From Platanthera guangdongensis (lineage: Eukaryota; Streptophyta; Magnoliopsida; Asparagales; Orchidaceae): a stretch of 64,000 bases of DNA. The position numbers and the translations under genes are program-made. The notes under the pieces are model-generated. The model saw only the letters and a program-made list of their open reading frames with translations, was not told where the DNA came from and made no database searches. The DNA is taken from the NCBI GenBank assembly GCA_039583875.1, contig CM077163.1, forward strand, positions 111,361,213 to 111,425,212, written 5' to 3'. Numbering within the stretch: the first letter of the stretch is position 1; each line of letters starts with the position of its first letter. Below, piece after piece: positions 1-11,463 of this stretch.

Positions 1-650
1 GGCAGGCTGGGCTTGGGTGCTTCATCAAGTTTACCCCCCATAATAAAGAAGAATATACTTTCTACTCCCAAAAAGTTTATCACTGCTAAGGGTAAAGAAA
101 AACTAACTGAAAAACCCAGGTCAGAAAACAAGTCAAATCCCCTAGACAATAGAAACAGAAAATAGAAGAAAGCTGTTAAAAACCAAGTTCAGCAGAATTC
201 GTCGAACTTAGCTCGACGAAATCCTGCAAGATCGTCGAACCCCGATCGACGAACGCTGAACGCAAACTTCAGAAATAATTATTCGTCCTACTGCGATCGA
301 CGAACTGTGTATGGTTCGTCGAGCAGAGGTCGACGAACGAGGGACACAGAAAATGACCATGGTCATTCATTGAGTGGAGGTCGACGATCTCATCCCCATT
401 CGTCGAACTCTGGTCGATGAACTTACAATAATTCGTCGATCCCAGAACGACCAAATATAAATAATTTCTCCTATAGAAATTTTAAAACAGCTAACAAGAC
501 ATTTAATCCAGTAGCTGATTGGATAATCCCACCTAGGAGATATCACCCTCTAGGGTATAAGTCTCAACCTGCATTATCAGTCATTTCTAGTTTTACTTTT
601 CAGCCAAACCAAGGACCCATGGTAACCTGGGTCAAGAACAATTGAGCTTT
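1..650 (+). pseudogene. gag C-terminal / gag-pol linker remnant of element A
   Basis: This stretch precedes the protease, where the end of Gag belongs. One frame is mostly open and reads Ser/Arg/Asn-rich, because the repeated TTCGTCGA and TCGACGAA words at about 198-440 encode S-S-N and R-R-N like tripeptides. A TAG near 164 and a TGA near 418 interrupt it. No zinc knuckle is visible; it would lie upstream. The basic character would suit nucleic-acid binding, but that is inference. The final 100 bases, up to the LDSGCS protease motif, carry another stop. Confidence 0.5.
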
Positions 651-658
651 ATTGTTTA

Positions 659-1180
659 ATGCAGGTACATGTGAAGAGCTGTCCAAGGCTAAGTCAGACA
701 TGGTACCTGGACAGTGGCTGCTCCAAGCACATGACTGGCAGCAAAGCAAATCTCTCCAACTATAAGTCCAAGCTAGGACCAAAGGTGATATTTGGAGACT
801 CAAAGAGTGGTCAGTCAGAAGGGTATGGAAGAGTAAGCATTGGAGCAGTGACCTTCAAAAAGGTGACATATGCAAGAGGACTTAAACATAACCTTATATC
901 CATAAGTCAATTATGTGATGAATTTTATCAGGTACATTTCAACTCTACCTCTTGTTCTATTATAAATGATAAAAACCAAACTGTTTTAATTGGACTTAGA
1001 CAAGGAAACATATATTTTGTAGATTTCATTTCTGCCACAACTGATATTTGTTTACTCAATATCACTAGTAACCAAAATGAGCTATGACACAAAAGGCTAG
1101 GACATGTAAACCTTAAGAACATATCTAGGTTATCTAAAGACAACCTTGTTAGAGGTTTACCTTCTGGTCCCTACAAGAAG
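659..1180 (+). pseudogene. Aspartic protease and GAG-pre-integrase domain, element A
   Basis: The retroviral-type aspartic protease that cuts the copia polyprotein. The active-site block WYLDSGCSKHMTG is visible about 18 residues into the open stretch, with the catalytic Asp in LDSG. The pre-integrase zinc region follows: LGHVNL is visible after the open frame ends at 1087, where a tryptophan codon of the usual LWHKRLGH motif has become TGA. The next 100 bases continue the domain before a frameshift near 1165-1180. It is the N-terminal part of the same polyprotein as the integrase downstream. Confidence 0.85.
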
Positions 1181-2069
1181 GAAAGCCTATGCAACGACTT
1201 GTCAACTAGGCAAGCAAACTAAAACTAGCTTCAAATCTATTAGTAGAAGTGATTCACCCAGGATATTGTATCTGCTTCATGTGGATCTTTTTGGACCCAT
1301 TGCAGTATAAAGCCTAGGAGGGAAGTCTTACACCTTAGTTATTGTTGATGATTTCTCCAGATTCAGTTGGGTAGCCTTACTGAGAGCTAAGTCAGATACA
1401 TTCAAAGTTCTTACAGATTTTCTCAGGACCATACAGATTGAGTTCTCTACTCATGTTGCATTGATCAGAAGTGATCATGGCACAGAGTTTGAGTCTCTTC
1501 TTATGCATGAGTTCTGTGAGAAGGAAGGTATCAGGCAGTGCTTCTAAGCTCCTAGAACTCCCCAACAAAATGGGGTTGCTGAAAGGAAAAATAGGACACT
1601 CATTGAAGCTGCAGGTACATTGTTAGCAGATGCTTACATGCCTCTATCCTTTTGGGCAGAAGCTGTAAACACAACTAACTATGTCCTGAACAGATGTCTT
1701 ATATATAAACTAAGACATAAGACCCCCTATGAATTATTTAAAGAAAAGAAACCTAAAATCACTTATTTTAAAGTTTTTGGTTGCATATGTTACATACACA
1801 CTAATGACAAAAGATACATTAGAAAATTTGAGGCTAAGGCTGAAGAAGGGATTTTTCTAGGATATTCCCAAGTAAGCAAGGCCTATAGGGTTTTCAACAA
1901 ATCATCCCTTAAAATTGAAGAATCTGTCCATGTATCTTTTGATGAAGCTAACATGTCTTATAAGGAGAAAGACATTTCTACCAATAGTCTTTTGAAGGTT
2001 TCACCACTATGTGAGTCTATGGATGGACTAAACCTTACCCAAGAGGTTCCAACTCAGCCCACTCCATAG
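1181..2069 (+). pseudogene. Copia integrase core, element A
   Basis: DDE integrase that inserts cDNA into the genome. DLFGP (first catalytic Asp, near 1285), SDHGTEF (second Asp, with Asn to His next to it, near 1475) and QQNGVAERKNRT (catalytic Glu, near 1570) are all readable. The C-terminal segment at 1620-2069 is open and holds the usual FGC and IFLGYS motifs (copia GKGYSV-type region). Stops lie near 1308 and 1545 and a frameshift near 1165-1260, so no integrase can be made. It is the middle of the element A polyprotein. Confidence 0.85.
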
Positions 2070-2225
2070 GCTGCTGAAGATAGTGAAGAGGAAATCTAAG
2101 AGGAAGTAACTGAACTTCCATCAACATCTAGTACCATTCCTCAAGAGGAATTATTTACAGAAGCTGTTGCTCAACCAACTCCACAAACTGATCTTGTCAC
2201 ACTTAGAGATCACCCCAGATCTCAA

Positions 2226-3845
2226 GTGATTGGGGACATTTCAGTTGGTGTACAGACAAGACATCAGCTCAATCAAGACTTGATGCATGCCTGTTTTCTC
2301 TCTCAAATTGAACCTCTCACCATCCATGAAGCTGAGCAAGATCCCCACTGGATTCTTGCAATGCAAGAGGAACTAAATCAGTTTGAGAGATGTAGAGTTT
2401 GGGATTTGGTTCCAAGACCCCATAACTACCCAGTTATTGAAACCAAATGGGTCTATAGGATCAAATTAGATGAACAAGGGAACATAGTAAGGAACAAGGC
2501 TAGACTGGTTGCCAAGGATATAGGCAAGAAGAAGGAATAGACTATGACCAAACCTTTGCCCCTGTTGCAAGGTTGGAGGCCATTAGAATATTCCTAGCCT
2601 ATGCAGCGTACAAAAAGTTCAAGGTATTCCAGATGGATGTTAAGAGTGCCTTTCTGAATGGTGTACTTCAAGAAGAGGTTTATGTAGAACAACCTCCATG
2701 TTTTATCTCTCTAACTCAATCCTCTTATGTTTACAAATTGCATAAAGCTCTCTATGGTTTAAAGCAAGCTCCAAGAGCTTGGTATGAGACCCTAGCTAGC
2801 TTTCTTTTAGAGCATAAATTTACAAGAGGAACCATAGATAAAACCCTTTTCACTAGACATCATAAGGACCAAATCTTATTGGTACAAATATATGTGGTTG
2901 ACATTATTTTTTGGGTCTACTGATCCCAAATTGTGCCAGAGGTTTGCTGACCTCATGCATTCCAGATTTGAGATGAGTAGCATGGGTGAGCTTTCCTACT
3001 TCCTTGGTCTCCAAGTGAAGCAGCTCCCTGATGGTATCTTCCTCTCCCAATCTAAGTATGCTAAAGAGCTTATTAAAAAGTTTGGGATGAGTGATGCCTC
3101 AGGAATAAAAACACCTATGCCTACCAATGCTGTTGTGGATTCTGATGCAGCAGGGAAACCTTTAGATCAGAAACATTATAGGGCAATTGTTGGATCCCTA
3201 TTATACTTAACAGCTAGCAGGCCTGACATAATGTTTGCCACATGCCTTTGTGCTAGATTCCAAGTGAATCCTAAAGAATCTCATCTTATTTTTCTAAAAA
3301 AGATTTTGAGATATATAAAGAGTTGTCCTAGTTTAGGACTCTGGTATCCTGCAGAGTCAGAATTTGAGTTAACTGGATACTCAGATGCTGACTATGCTGG
3401 ATGTAGAGTGGACAGGAAAAGTACCTCTGGAACTTGCCAGTTCCTGGGTATGAGACTTGTCTCTTGGTTTTGCAAAAAGCAGACATCTGTGTCTACATCA
3501 ACTGCTGAGGCAGAGTATATGACTGCTGGTAGCTGCTGTTCACAGATGCTATGGATACAAAACCAACTCAAAGATTATGGTATCAACTTAAATAATTCAA
3601 CCTTATTTTGTGATAATACAAGTGATATTGCTATAGCTCAGAATCCAGTTCATCATTCTAGTACTAAACATATTGAAATAAGACATCATTTCATTAGAGA
3701 TAATGTGGACAAAAAGAAAATTAACTTGATCCACATTCCTACTGATCTATAGAGAGCAGATATCTTCACCAAGCCTTTGGATGAGAAAACCCATCCGTTC
3801 TTTATAAATCAACTGGGAATGATTGATGGAGAGGAGTTAAATTAA
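2226..3845 (+). pseudogene. Reverse transcriptase and RNase H, element A
   Basis: RT_2-type copia reverse transcriptase in two fragments (2226-2540 and 2573-2923), then the RT end and RNase H (2892-3752). [12 protein letters not shown] and [12 protein letters not shown] are typical copia blocks. The catalytic YVDD reads YVVD (Asp to Val at 2897-2899), and one extra T in the following T-run shifts the frame at about 2905-2912. RNase H shows SDADYAG, STAEAEY and the terminal block ending in RADIFTKPL, with CAG to TAG at 3750-3752. The polyprotein would end at the TAA near 3844. Dead enzyme. Confidence 0.9.
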
Positions 3846-4243
3846 TTTCTGTCTGCATTCGACGAATTTTCTAGAGTTCGTCGAACGGAGTTCGACAAAT
3901 TAGGGAAAGTTTGAGAGATTCTCGTCGACCGAAGATCGACGAATTCTCTGTGTGGAAACAATTTTCGTCGACCGGAGATCGACGGACCTTGCTTCAGAAA
4001 CAATTTCGTCGAACGGAGTTTGACGAACTGTTTTCAATTCTTCTGAATGGGTTCGATGAACTACTCACCTGTAACTTATTTCGTCGATCTCAGTTCGAAG
4101 ATCTGTCTCTTTTCGTGGAACGGAGCTTGTCGATTCATATTCTGAAAATCTTATATCTAGGTTTTCTTCGACCTCTGTCCCGCGCTTTCAGTTCCTTTGC
4201 TCTTGATCGCCATTTTCTCTGTGATTATCTTTGCAGGTCATCA
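3846..4243 (+). promoter_or_regulatory. Pol to env-like spacer with inverted TCGACGAA words and a 3' splice-site match
   Basis: A 400-bp spacer filled with TTCGTCGA/TCGACGA words in both orientations (for example 3858, 3877, 3925-3980, 4006-4025). Just before the env-like ATG a pyrimidine-rich stretch ends in TTTGCAG at 4230-4236, a good 3' splice-site match 7 bases upstream of ATG 4244. A spliced subgenomic RNA, as retroviruses use for env, would place this ORF first. The acceptor is seen; its use is inferred. Confidence 0.45.
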
Positions 4244-6959
4244 ATGGCGATTCCTCCAGGAGCAATTGCGGCGATGAAGTTTGATGCAGCATTCTCCATG
4301 GACTTTGAGTCCTTCCAACATTCCGATCCAATTTTTCTATATATCCTTGAATTACTTGAAGAATTGCATCTCAAGGATTTCATGACACGCAGCATCAAGC
4401 TACACTCAACCGAGATAACAGAATGGGTGTACACTGCCACAGTTTCGGAAGACGGAAATCTGACAGGAAATATTGGAAACACTGCCGTTTCCCTATCCCC
4501 AGCAGTACTCTCTAAAATTTTTGGACTGATCAATGGGGAAGACAACTTGAAAATGGATGCTGAGGAATAAGCTGATATGTTGAAAGTCATGGGTTTCTCC
4601 GGAAACAACCCTAATAAGCTTCTGAAGAAACAACTGTCAGCCGCCTATCTATTTTTGGCCGACATTGTAGGGAAAATTCTGATGGGCAAGCACTCGGCAC
4701 ATGACTATATCACTCGCCATCAATTCCTGATCATGTGCACAGTGCTCAACAAGCATCAGGTCGATTGGGGCATGGTTTCCTTTGACCTAATCAAGAAGAG
4801 AACTAGCAAGAAGGAAGTCTGCTACGGCAGAATCCTGGGGATTTTCCTCCAGGAAAAGGCCAGTGAATGTTTGGTCTCCCCGACCACATTCATCAATGCC
4901 AGCAAGCGCCTCACCTGTGCCTTATTTGGCCGATGGGAGAGGACAATCACCAAACCCTCCAAGGGTTCCTCCTCCTCCATCAATGCTTCTGAGAGCACCA
5001 GGACCGTCAAGGTCACTCCCCACCCTGACACTGAAGAGGCCATTCCACCTACCAAATCTCTTCCCACTCCTCCTGCACCTCAATTGACTCCACCTCAACA
5101 TCAATCTCCACCGCCTGATCTTACACATATTCATACACCTCCAGTTTCCCCCACTGAAACACATATTCCCTCACCTCCTTAATCCCCTCTTCCACCACAC
5201 CTATCCACTATTCCATCCTACACCTTTCCCACTGAACCACAACCTATTCTCCCTCCCTTTTCCGCTCCACATATTCTTCTTTCCTCCTCTACTACTCTTT
5301 CTCCACTTATGGATTATTCCACCATTCCCTCCATCATCTCTCTTCTGACTCCTCTTATTAAATCACTCATCAAGGAGGCCATTACACCTCTGGTGAATTC
5401 CATTGATTCTTTATCTGCCCAAATCTCAGCCGTCTCTGCTGCCCCCTCTTCATTCAGGGGCCTGGCTCCAGGTTCTCCTGAACCCAGGCAGGGGGAGATG
5501 CTCCATGATGAAGATGGTGCAGCAGCTGCAGAAGTGAATACAGTTGATACAGATACAGATACTACAGATACAGTTAATACAGTGCTTGATAATGCAGTTA
5601 CAGATACAGCAATTGATTTTACTCAATTCATGGACACTGACAGTAGCTTTGATGAGTCAGTAGATTCAATAACAACTGCTGGTGATTTCCTTATAAATCC
5701 CATAGTTAATTTATCTGAGATACTTAATATCTTTGATCCTGTATATATGAAGCTTCCTTCAGTAGAGGTTGCTAAGCCATATTTGGCTATTATCCAGTAT
5801 ACCTCTCCAGCAAGTCCAGCAGTTTCCAGGCAACTTTGTGACACCTTTGCTGCTCCTACTGCTGTTCCAACTCCTGTGTCTATTCCAGAAATCTGCCATG
5901 TCCCAGATTTTGTCATGGATGATTCTCCCATGCCTGATCTGGATGAGCTCATTCTGGCAGACATTGAAGAAGAGAACAAGGCAGCAGCTGCAAGTTCTGT
6001 CTCTACTGCTGTTGAACCCTCACCCTCTGAACCTTTTATCCCCCCTCAAGAAAAACCTCTTATCATTCCTGATGCCACTTTGAGGAAGTTGAATGCTTTG
6101 TATGACAGCCCTCAGAGTTCTGATTCTGAAGATGATGATGATGATGATGAATTAGATGAGGAGGCTGCTAAAAAGAAAAAAGAAGTTGCTCTCTAAGAAA
6201 AGGAAGGCTCCTCCTCCTCCTACTCCCAAGCCTAATCCCACTGCAGACACTCCATACTATATTCTGCACAATGTTGCTCCTTACAAAGGGATGCCTGCAT
6301 GGATGTGGCTATCAAAGAACCAGCAAAAAGAGAGGAAGAGGAGTAGGAGATACTCTCCTCCCCCAGTTCATAGATACAGAAAGGATCCTCCTCCTCCTCC
6401 TCCTCCAGCAGCAGGTGCCTCTGGCTCTAGCTCTCAGAGATCTGCTCCTATTCAAACTTATCAGAGACAAACAGGGAGATACTCTGGTGGCAGTCAGCCA
6501 AGGCCACCATCTTCAGGCAGACAACAACATCCTCAACAACAGCAGCACCACCAGGAATCTAAGGAAAATGAAGTTGAAAGGCCTTATTCCCCTCCTGAAG
6601 ATCCAGAAATAGCCAACACAGCCAGAATGGCAAGGTTCCAAGAGATCATTGGCTTATCTCTAATCAACAAAGCTAAAGCTGAAGGCAAGGACACAACAGG
6701 CTTAACTACTATGTCTCAGTACAGGAGAGATGAACTAAAGAGATTTGGGAAAGCAAACAAGCTACTCAATGTTGATAAGTACATGCATCTTCACCCAGAA
6801 GCAGTTGTCCCCAAAGCCACTTCACTGAACATCATAGGGGTAGCTGACATGACTATGACCAAGGCTCAAGCTTCAGATCCCAATATTGAAATCATTTTCA
6901 AGAAGCCAGGAGATAAAGCACCAGAAGTCAAGCCAAAACAAAAGAAATCAGAGAAGTAA
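4244..6959 (+). pseudogene. env-like ORF of SIRE-type element A
   Basis: The extra ORF that SIRE-lineage elements carry between pol and the 3' LTR. It is one frame from 4244 to about 6190, cut by TAA at 4568 and 5180, then shifted by an A-rich run (about 6168-6188) into a frame that stays open to 6959. The first 300 residues resemble the plant transposon-protein domain annotated in such ORFs. A Pro/Ser/Thr-rich stretch follows (5040-5300), then an acidic Asp run (about 6130), a basic Lys/Arg segment and a Pro/Gln-rich region. I see no convincing signal peptide or transmembrane helix, so an envelope role is doubtful; a nucleic-acid-binding accessory protein fits the composition as well. Confidence 0.65.
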
Positions 6960-7138
6960 TTTTGTGTTTTATTTTCATTTCTGCTTCTGTTTCAGTCTAT
7001 ATCTTGCATTAAAACAAAGCCAGTATGTATATATATATCTGTTACATGTGTTATAAATTCTCTGCCAGATATATCTCTTAATTTTGCTTTGTTTTTCCGT
7101 TTGTTCTTTGCTTGGAGTTTCTGTTAGTGACCTCACCC

Positions 7139-7152
7139 AAATAGGGGGAGAT
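7139..7152 (+). other. Polypurine tract of element A
   Basis: An A/G-rich block with five consecutive Gs ends directly before the TGTTGG that opens the 3' LTR. This is the standard plus-strand primer position. The 180 bases between the env-like ORF and this tract are AT-rich 3' untranslated sequence with a short TA run near 7027. Confidence 0.8.
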
Positions 7153-7620
7153 TGTTGGATCCCTAGTAGATTTGGGCTCGGTTCACTAACTTAGGATGTG
7201 ACCCATCTTGTATAGTCTGGGTCACGTTTTTGTCTTAGAGTCTAGGACAGTCCTCTATCTCAACTTCAGATGGACCAGCCTTCTTCAGGACCATCAGGAA
7301 CTACAGATCTATCAGTTTTTTTCAGACGAAGTGAAAAGAGTTCGACGTTCGTCGAACTCAGCTCGACGAAGGAAGTTCTGCGCTCGACGATCGTGAGACA
7401 ATTCGCAGTGTTGAGCTCGACAAACTGCGTTCTTTGCTCGACGAACACCGGGATTTTACCTCAGGCTTATCAGGACCACTTCAAAATTTCTCTAAGTCCA
7501 GCTTCATGCTTCGGTCGACGAATTATATTCCGAGCTCGACGAACTTGGACCTCATGTTCACAGCTTCTCAGGTCGACGAATGCTAATCTCTACTCGAAGA
7601 TTTGTGTACTCAGAGAATCT

Positions 7621-7762
7621 GTGTCGACACTTAGGGCTTGTGTCGACACCAGGTGATTTGTGTCGACACCAGGATTTCAGTCGACACCAGCTTATGTCGA
7701 CACCAGAGGATTTGTTTCGACACCAAGATCAATCTGTCGACACCAATTTGTGTCGACACAGC
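7621..7762 (+). repeat. TGTCGACACC minisatellite in element A LTR
   Basis: About eight copies of the palindrome-containing unit GTGTCGACACCAG, spaced 14-22 bases apart with variable filler. It lies in the U3 half of the LTR between two TCGACGAA clusters and shares the core TCGAC with them. The regular spacing resembles a CRISPR array only superficially. Confidence 0.85.
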
Positions 7763-7891
7763 ATTTCAGCAGGTGCAGAATATATCGTCCAAGTCCAGAA
7801 CTTTTCTCAGCTCGACGAATTTGGTTCTCTGCTCAACGAATAATGTTTGTCTGATATTGAAGATTGTCTATTCAACGAATGAAGACTGTCA

Positions 7892-7955
7892 GCCCGACGA
7901 ACTCAGCTCAGCTCGACGAACTCAGCTCAGCTCGACGAACTCAGCTTAGCTCGAC
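7892..7955 (+). repeat. 19-bp tandem repeat of CGACGAACTCAGCTCAGCT in element A LTR
   Basis: Three head-to-tail copies with a period of 19 bases (CGACGAA at about 7894, 7913, 7932 and 7951), with degenerate copies continuing to about 7985. This shows the family word of element A spreading by local tandem duplication. Confidence 0.85.
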
Positions 7956-9049
7956 GAACTCTTAACTCAGCTCGAAGAATTATGTTCTTCGGTCGACGAT
8001 TCCAGACTAGGTATTCTTCCGTTCCCGTCTCATTCTATGGCACTGATTCCTGGAGAATTAATGGCAGTTCTTCACAGTATACTACTGTTAGGATGCGCAG
8101 TTAATTCTGGATTATTACATGCCTTTTCCCATGGAAACAGTTGGGGAAATAATTAATTGCTGCTTCCTTTCCAGGCCGTCTGTCATTACTGCTCGATATT
8201 AAAAATTCGAATGTTTTCTATGATAGACAGAGACATACAGAGATAGTCAGTAATACAGAGATTCACAACAGACAACAACAAGAAAAAGATAGACAGTGAT
8301 TCAGACAACACAAGAAAAAGAATTCATTCTTGGCCCAGAGAGAAATTGATCTAGAAGAAGAAGAAGAACATTACATCAATATCAAGAGTCTTCTTCATCT
8401 GCTTTTACTCAGGATAACTTCAAAAACAATACCTTCTTATCAGTTACAAGAATTCCTGAAGACTTTCTCTGGACTTGGAATTCTAGGTCTTTGAAGACCT
8501 ATCACCCTGAAGCAGTGCTCCATCATTCTTCCTGATCCATTCTACATCTCAGGGGGAGCAAAGCTGCTAAACAACATTCCACAAGTCTTCTCATTTGACT
8601 TGAGAAAGAGAAGACCTCATCACCCTCTCACTCCACCTCTGTACAGGGTTTTAATTCCCTTCAAAATTATTCTGTTGCAAGTCTCCCACCAAAAGACTTG
8701 AGGGTTTGGTTTTTGGGAACCTGATCAAAACCCCATTGGTGCCAGGACACCTGATCAACCCCTTCCTGCAGTGGATTCCTACCAGGGTGGTAGAAGAGTG
8801 GACTACCCAGATTTGGGGAACCACTATAAAATTCTTGTGTCGTCTGGTTGCTTTCTTTTCCTTTTGTTTTCTGGCCTTGCTCTGTGAATGTGCTGTGATT
8901 AGTCCATTGCTGTTTTTTGGTTTATTGTATTTGCTTACCTGCACACACACACACTTAAAATACAACAGCAGTTGTAAAAGTTTTAAAATCACCATATACT
9001 CTATTCACCCCCCCCCCTCTAGAGTATATCAGATCTATCTGCACTTTCA

Positions 9050-9451
9050 ACCCCCTAGATGAGATGGCTTAACACTATGATTGAATAACCAATAGTACAT
9101 GTGAATTATCAATTATTGACAATGTAACAGTATGATTAACAACAAAATCTTTATTAATCATTGACAAGGTAAAAACTATGATTAATATATACGTAATCAT
9201 TAACTAATTTAGAGAGCCTTAGTCAAACAACAGTAGACAAAACTTGTGATTACAAGATATCTATGAGAGAAAAGCATATTCATTAAACATAGATATATAA
9301 ATGAGAATTGAATGCACATTTGCCACAGCAATATAGTTAGGGCCAACTCATATTAATTTCATTGATAGAGATTTGAAGTTGCTACACTGTTGATATACAT
9401 TACAAGACATTGATTAGATATTTAAAGAACCCTAAGTATTGCAGCCTCGTA
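9050..9451. other. AT-rich noncoding stretch between elements A and B
   Basis: Four hundred bases of AT-rich DNA with several imperfect copies of a phrase like CTATGATTAA with TTATTGAC (about 9075-9200). There is no ORF and no recognised motif. It probably represents the 3' untranslated end of element B; its 3' LTR is not visible before element A begins. Confidence 0.5.
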
Positions 9452-11463
9452 TCAGCTCTTCTTTGATGAACATGTACCAATATCATTGGTAGCAACAGTA
9501 TTCTTCAAGTTTTCAGCTTTGTTCTTCTGTCGTTTGAAGTAATGGAATGACTTTAGAATATATCTGGGAGGAATTTTCTTAGGGTTGCTCTTCCTTACTA
9601 GATTTTGTTTGAATACACTTTCCCTGAAGGAATTGCTTTCCAAATTCTTTATCCATTCCTTAGAAGGATATACACTATCAATGTTCTTTAAGAGTTGTCC
9701 ATGGATTACCCAAGAATTTATAATGATGGATTCCGAGGCATCACTTAGCTGTTCATGATCTGGATCATCTCTGTTCTCAGCTCTCCTCTTTGCCATAAAC
9801 TCTTCAGCCATCTGTGTTACTTCCTTTTTTCTTCTGGTAGCATGTTGCGCATCCTGTACAACTCTAGCTTGTGCTGGGAAGTTTAGGTCCTCTGGCCTCT
9901 TTTTATCAAGTAGGGACAGGTGCAGTGCCACCCTGGTGCCTTGAATTACATTGAAGGCTTGATCCTCAATGAGTGCTGCTGTCTTAGCATGACTGCTCTC
10001 CCTATTTATGCCTTCTTCGAAGATGGACTTTTGTAGTAAGGTGAAGTTGGCTTCATCTTTACTTGATATAGATTGGAATATTCTCTCATTGTCAGAAAGC
10101 AGCTCATCTTTCAGAAGTATTGCCTGCTCTAGAGAGTGGATAGCAAAATTGGTGACATGATGATTTACATGATCTGTTGCACCCCTGATCACCTCATCAG
10201 TTGCACTCAAATAATTCTTGACATATCCTATGTCAGCTTCAGATAGTTTTTAGCTTGTTTCCAAGGATTTAATGAGGGTGGTCAGCTTTATGCCAGCAGT
10301 ACCAGCTATATCAGACCAGGTGGTGACTTGTTTGTTTAAGTGAGATATTTCTTAGTTATTTTCCTTAACTTCAATTAATAATTCATCCCTTAGCTTGGCA
10401 ACTGATTGATCAACATACTCCTTGAGAATTATGGTCTGAGCATCCAAGAGTGCTTTGATATGGTTTAGGAGTAACTCATTTGAGATTTGGGTGGAGGGTG
10501 GTTGGCTTAATGGAGGAGTGAATTCTATCAGAGCAGGGACCTGTGAAGACTTCCCCTCAACTACATCACCTATAGAAGGAGCCATTTCCTTATATAAAGC
10601 TATATTAGCACTGCTAATTAAGAGGGTAAGAGTATTACTGTAGTGGGTGAAGACTCAACCACTATGCTGACAACTTGGTCCAAGGTAGTCATATCCATCT
10701 GATTATGCTCCCCCTCAGACTAAGCATCCTTTTCTGGGCTTGACCCATCAAGATAAGTATCTAATGCCTCAGGAGGCTCACAGTTATCTTCTACAGCAGG
10801 AATAACTTCAACTGCAGCAACATCATCAGTATCAACCATATTTGCCACATCTTCTGCAGCAACCTCTTCTTCAGTAGCATTCTTAGAAACTTATCCTGAC
10901 CTAAGGCTGGCATAGATTTTATCAACATGCAGAACAGTTTCTTAGAGTTTAATGTTTGTTGAGGAGAGACTCAGGGTTATGTCTGTCTGCATACTAACAT
11001 CAGTATGGGGGAATTCCTAGCTCAGGTTCAGAGCAGGAGGAACTGTCTACTTCAGCAACTTGCTATCTCTTATCCCTTGAGGAGTCCTTTGTTGTTGAAG
11101 GTTAGCTCTTAGGTAAGATCCTAGTTAATCTATCCAATGTCTTTATATCCATTCTTTTCTAGTAGTGAATCTTCACTCCATGTTCCTTCTTGAATGTATC
11201 AGGGTAGGTGTTCACTAGGTACAAAGAAAGAATTCTGCCCTTGTTTGGAGTGGGTAAACAATCTACTATTCTCTGGTAGATGAGAGAAGACCAAGAGGTC
11301 TTCCTATTGAAGATTATCCTAGTCATAACATCAAACATTGACCAGGAGATTGTGTCATGTGAACCATATTTACAGATAAGGGCTTTCCCTACAATATCTG
11401 CTAGCAGTTTACCTCTATGATTGAAGAATTTCCTCTTAAGAGTCCTAGTTTTAGCATGACTAT
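9452..11463 (-). pseudogene. env-like ORF of element B, C-terminal part
   Basis: Degraded minus-strand coding sequence, with open pieces at 10210-9452 (252 codons) and 10585-10352 (77 codons) and broken frames up to 11463. Short blocks in the right part (ADIVGK, HDTISW-like) match the env-like protein of element A in the same order (ADIVGK, HDYITR), which identifies it. The last 250 codons are Lys/Glu/Gln-rich and probably coiled-coil. It continues across Tat element 1 at 24749. Several stops make it nonfunctional. Confidence 0.6.

Larger units (their letters stand above)
1..9049 (+). mobile_element. Element A: SIRE/Maximus-like Ty1/copia retrotransposon, 5' end outside window
   Basis: Protease, integrase, reverse transcriptase and RNase H follow in copia order (integrase before RT), then a long env-like ORF, a polypurine tract and a 1.9-kb 3' LTR. 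That layout is known for the SIRE/Maximus lineage. The 5' LTR and most of gag lie upstream of the window. All coding parts carry stops or frameshifts, so this is a dead copy. The noncoding linkers and LTR are dense in TCGACGAA/TTCGTCGA. Its right edge abuts minus-strand element B, and the target duplication cannot be tested because the left end is missing. Confidence 0.88.
7153..9049 (+). repeat. 3' LTR of element A (about 1.9 kb)
   Basis: It starts TGTTGGATCC right after the polypurine tract and ends in CTTTCA at 9049, as SIRE-type LTRs do. The first 850 bases are dominated by TCGACGAA-type words and TGTCGACACC units. The rest is less structured, with a short (AC)n run at 8941-8953 and a C-run near 9008. 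Short ORFs here (7208-7949, 8651-9062) are accidents of the repeats. The partner 5' LTR is outside the window, so boundaries rest on terminal motifs only. Confidence 0.8.

Noticed and set aside
4822..5164. Overlapping ORFs within the Pro-rich part of the env-like ORF
   Set aside because: Shadows of a compositionally biased coding region in other frames.
4244..6959. True viral envelope protein in element A
   Set aside because: No convincing signal peptide, transmembrane anchor or cleavage site; the composition is that of a Pro/Ser-rich and basic intracellular protein.
7621..7762. CRISPR-like array of TGTCGACACC repeats
   Set aside because: Units are too short, spacers are 5-12 bp and related to each other, and the setting is a plant LTR without cas genes.
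8651..9062. ORFs on both strands at the end of element A's LTR
   Set aside because: Low-complexity LTR sequence, no homology that I recognise, and they cross the LTR end.
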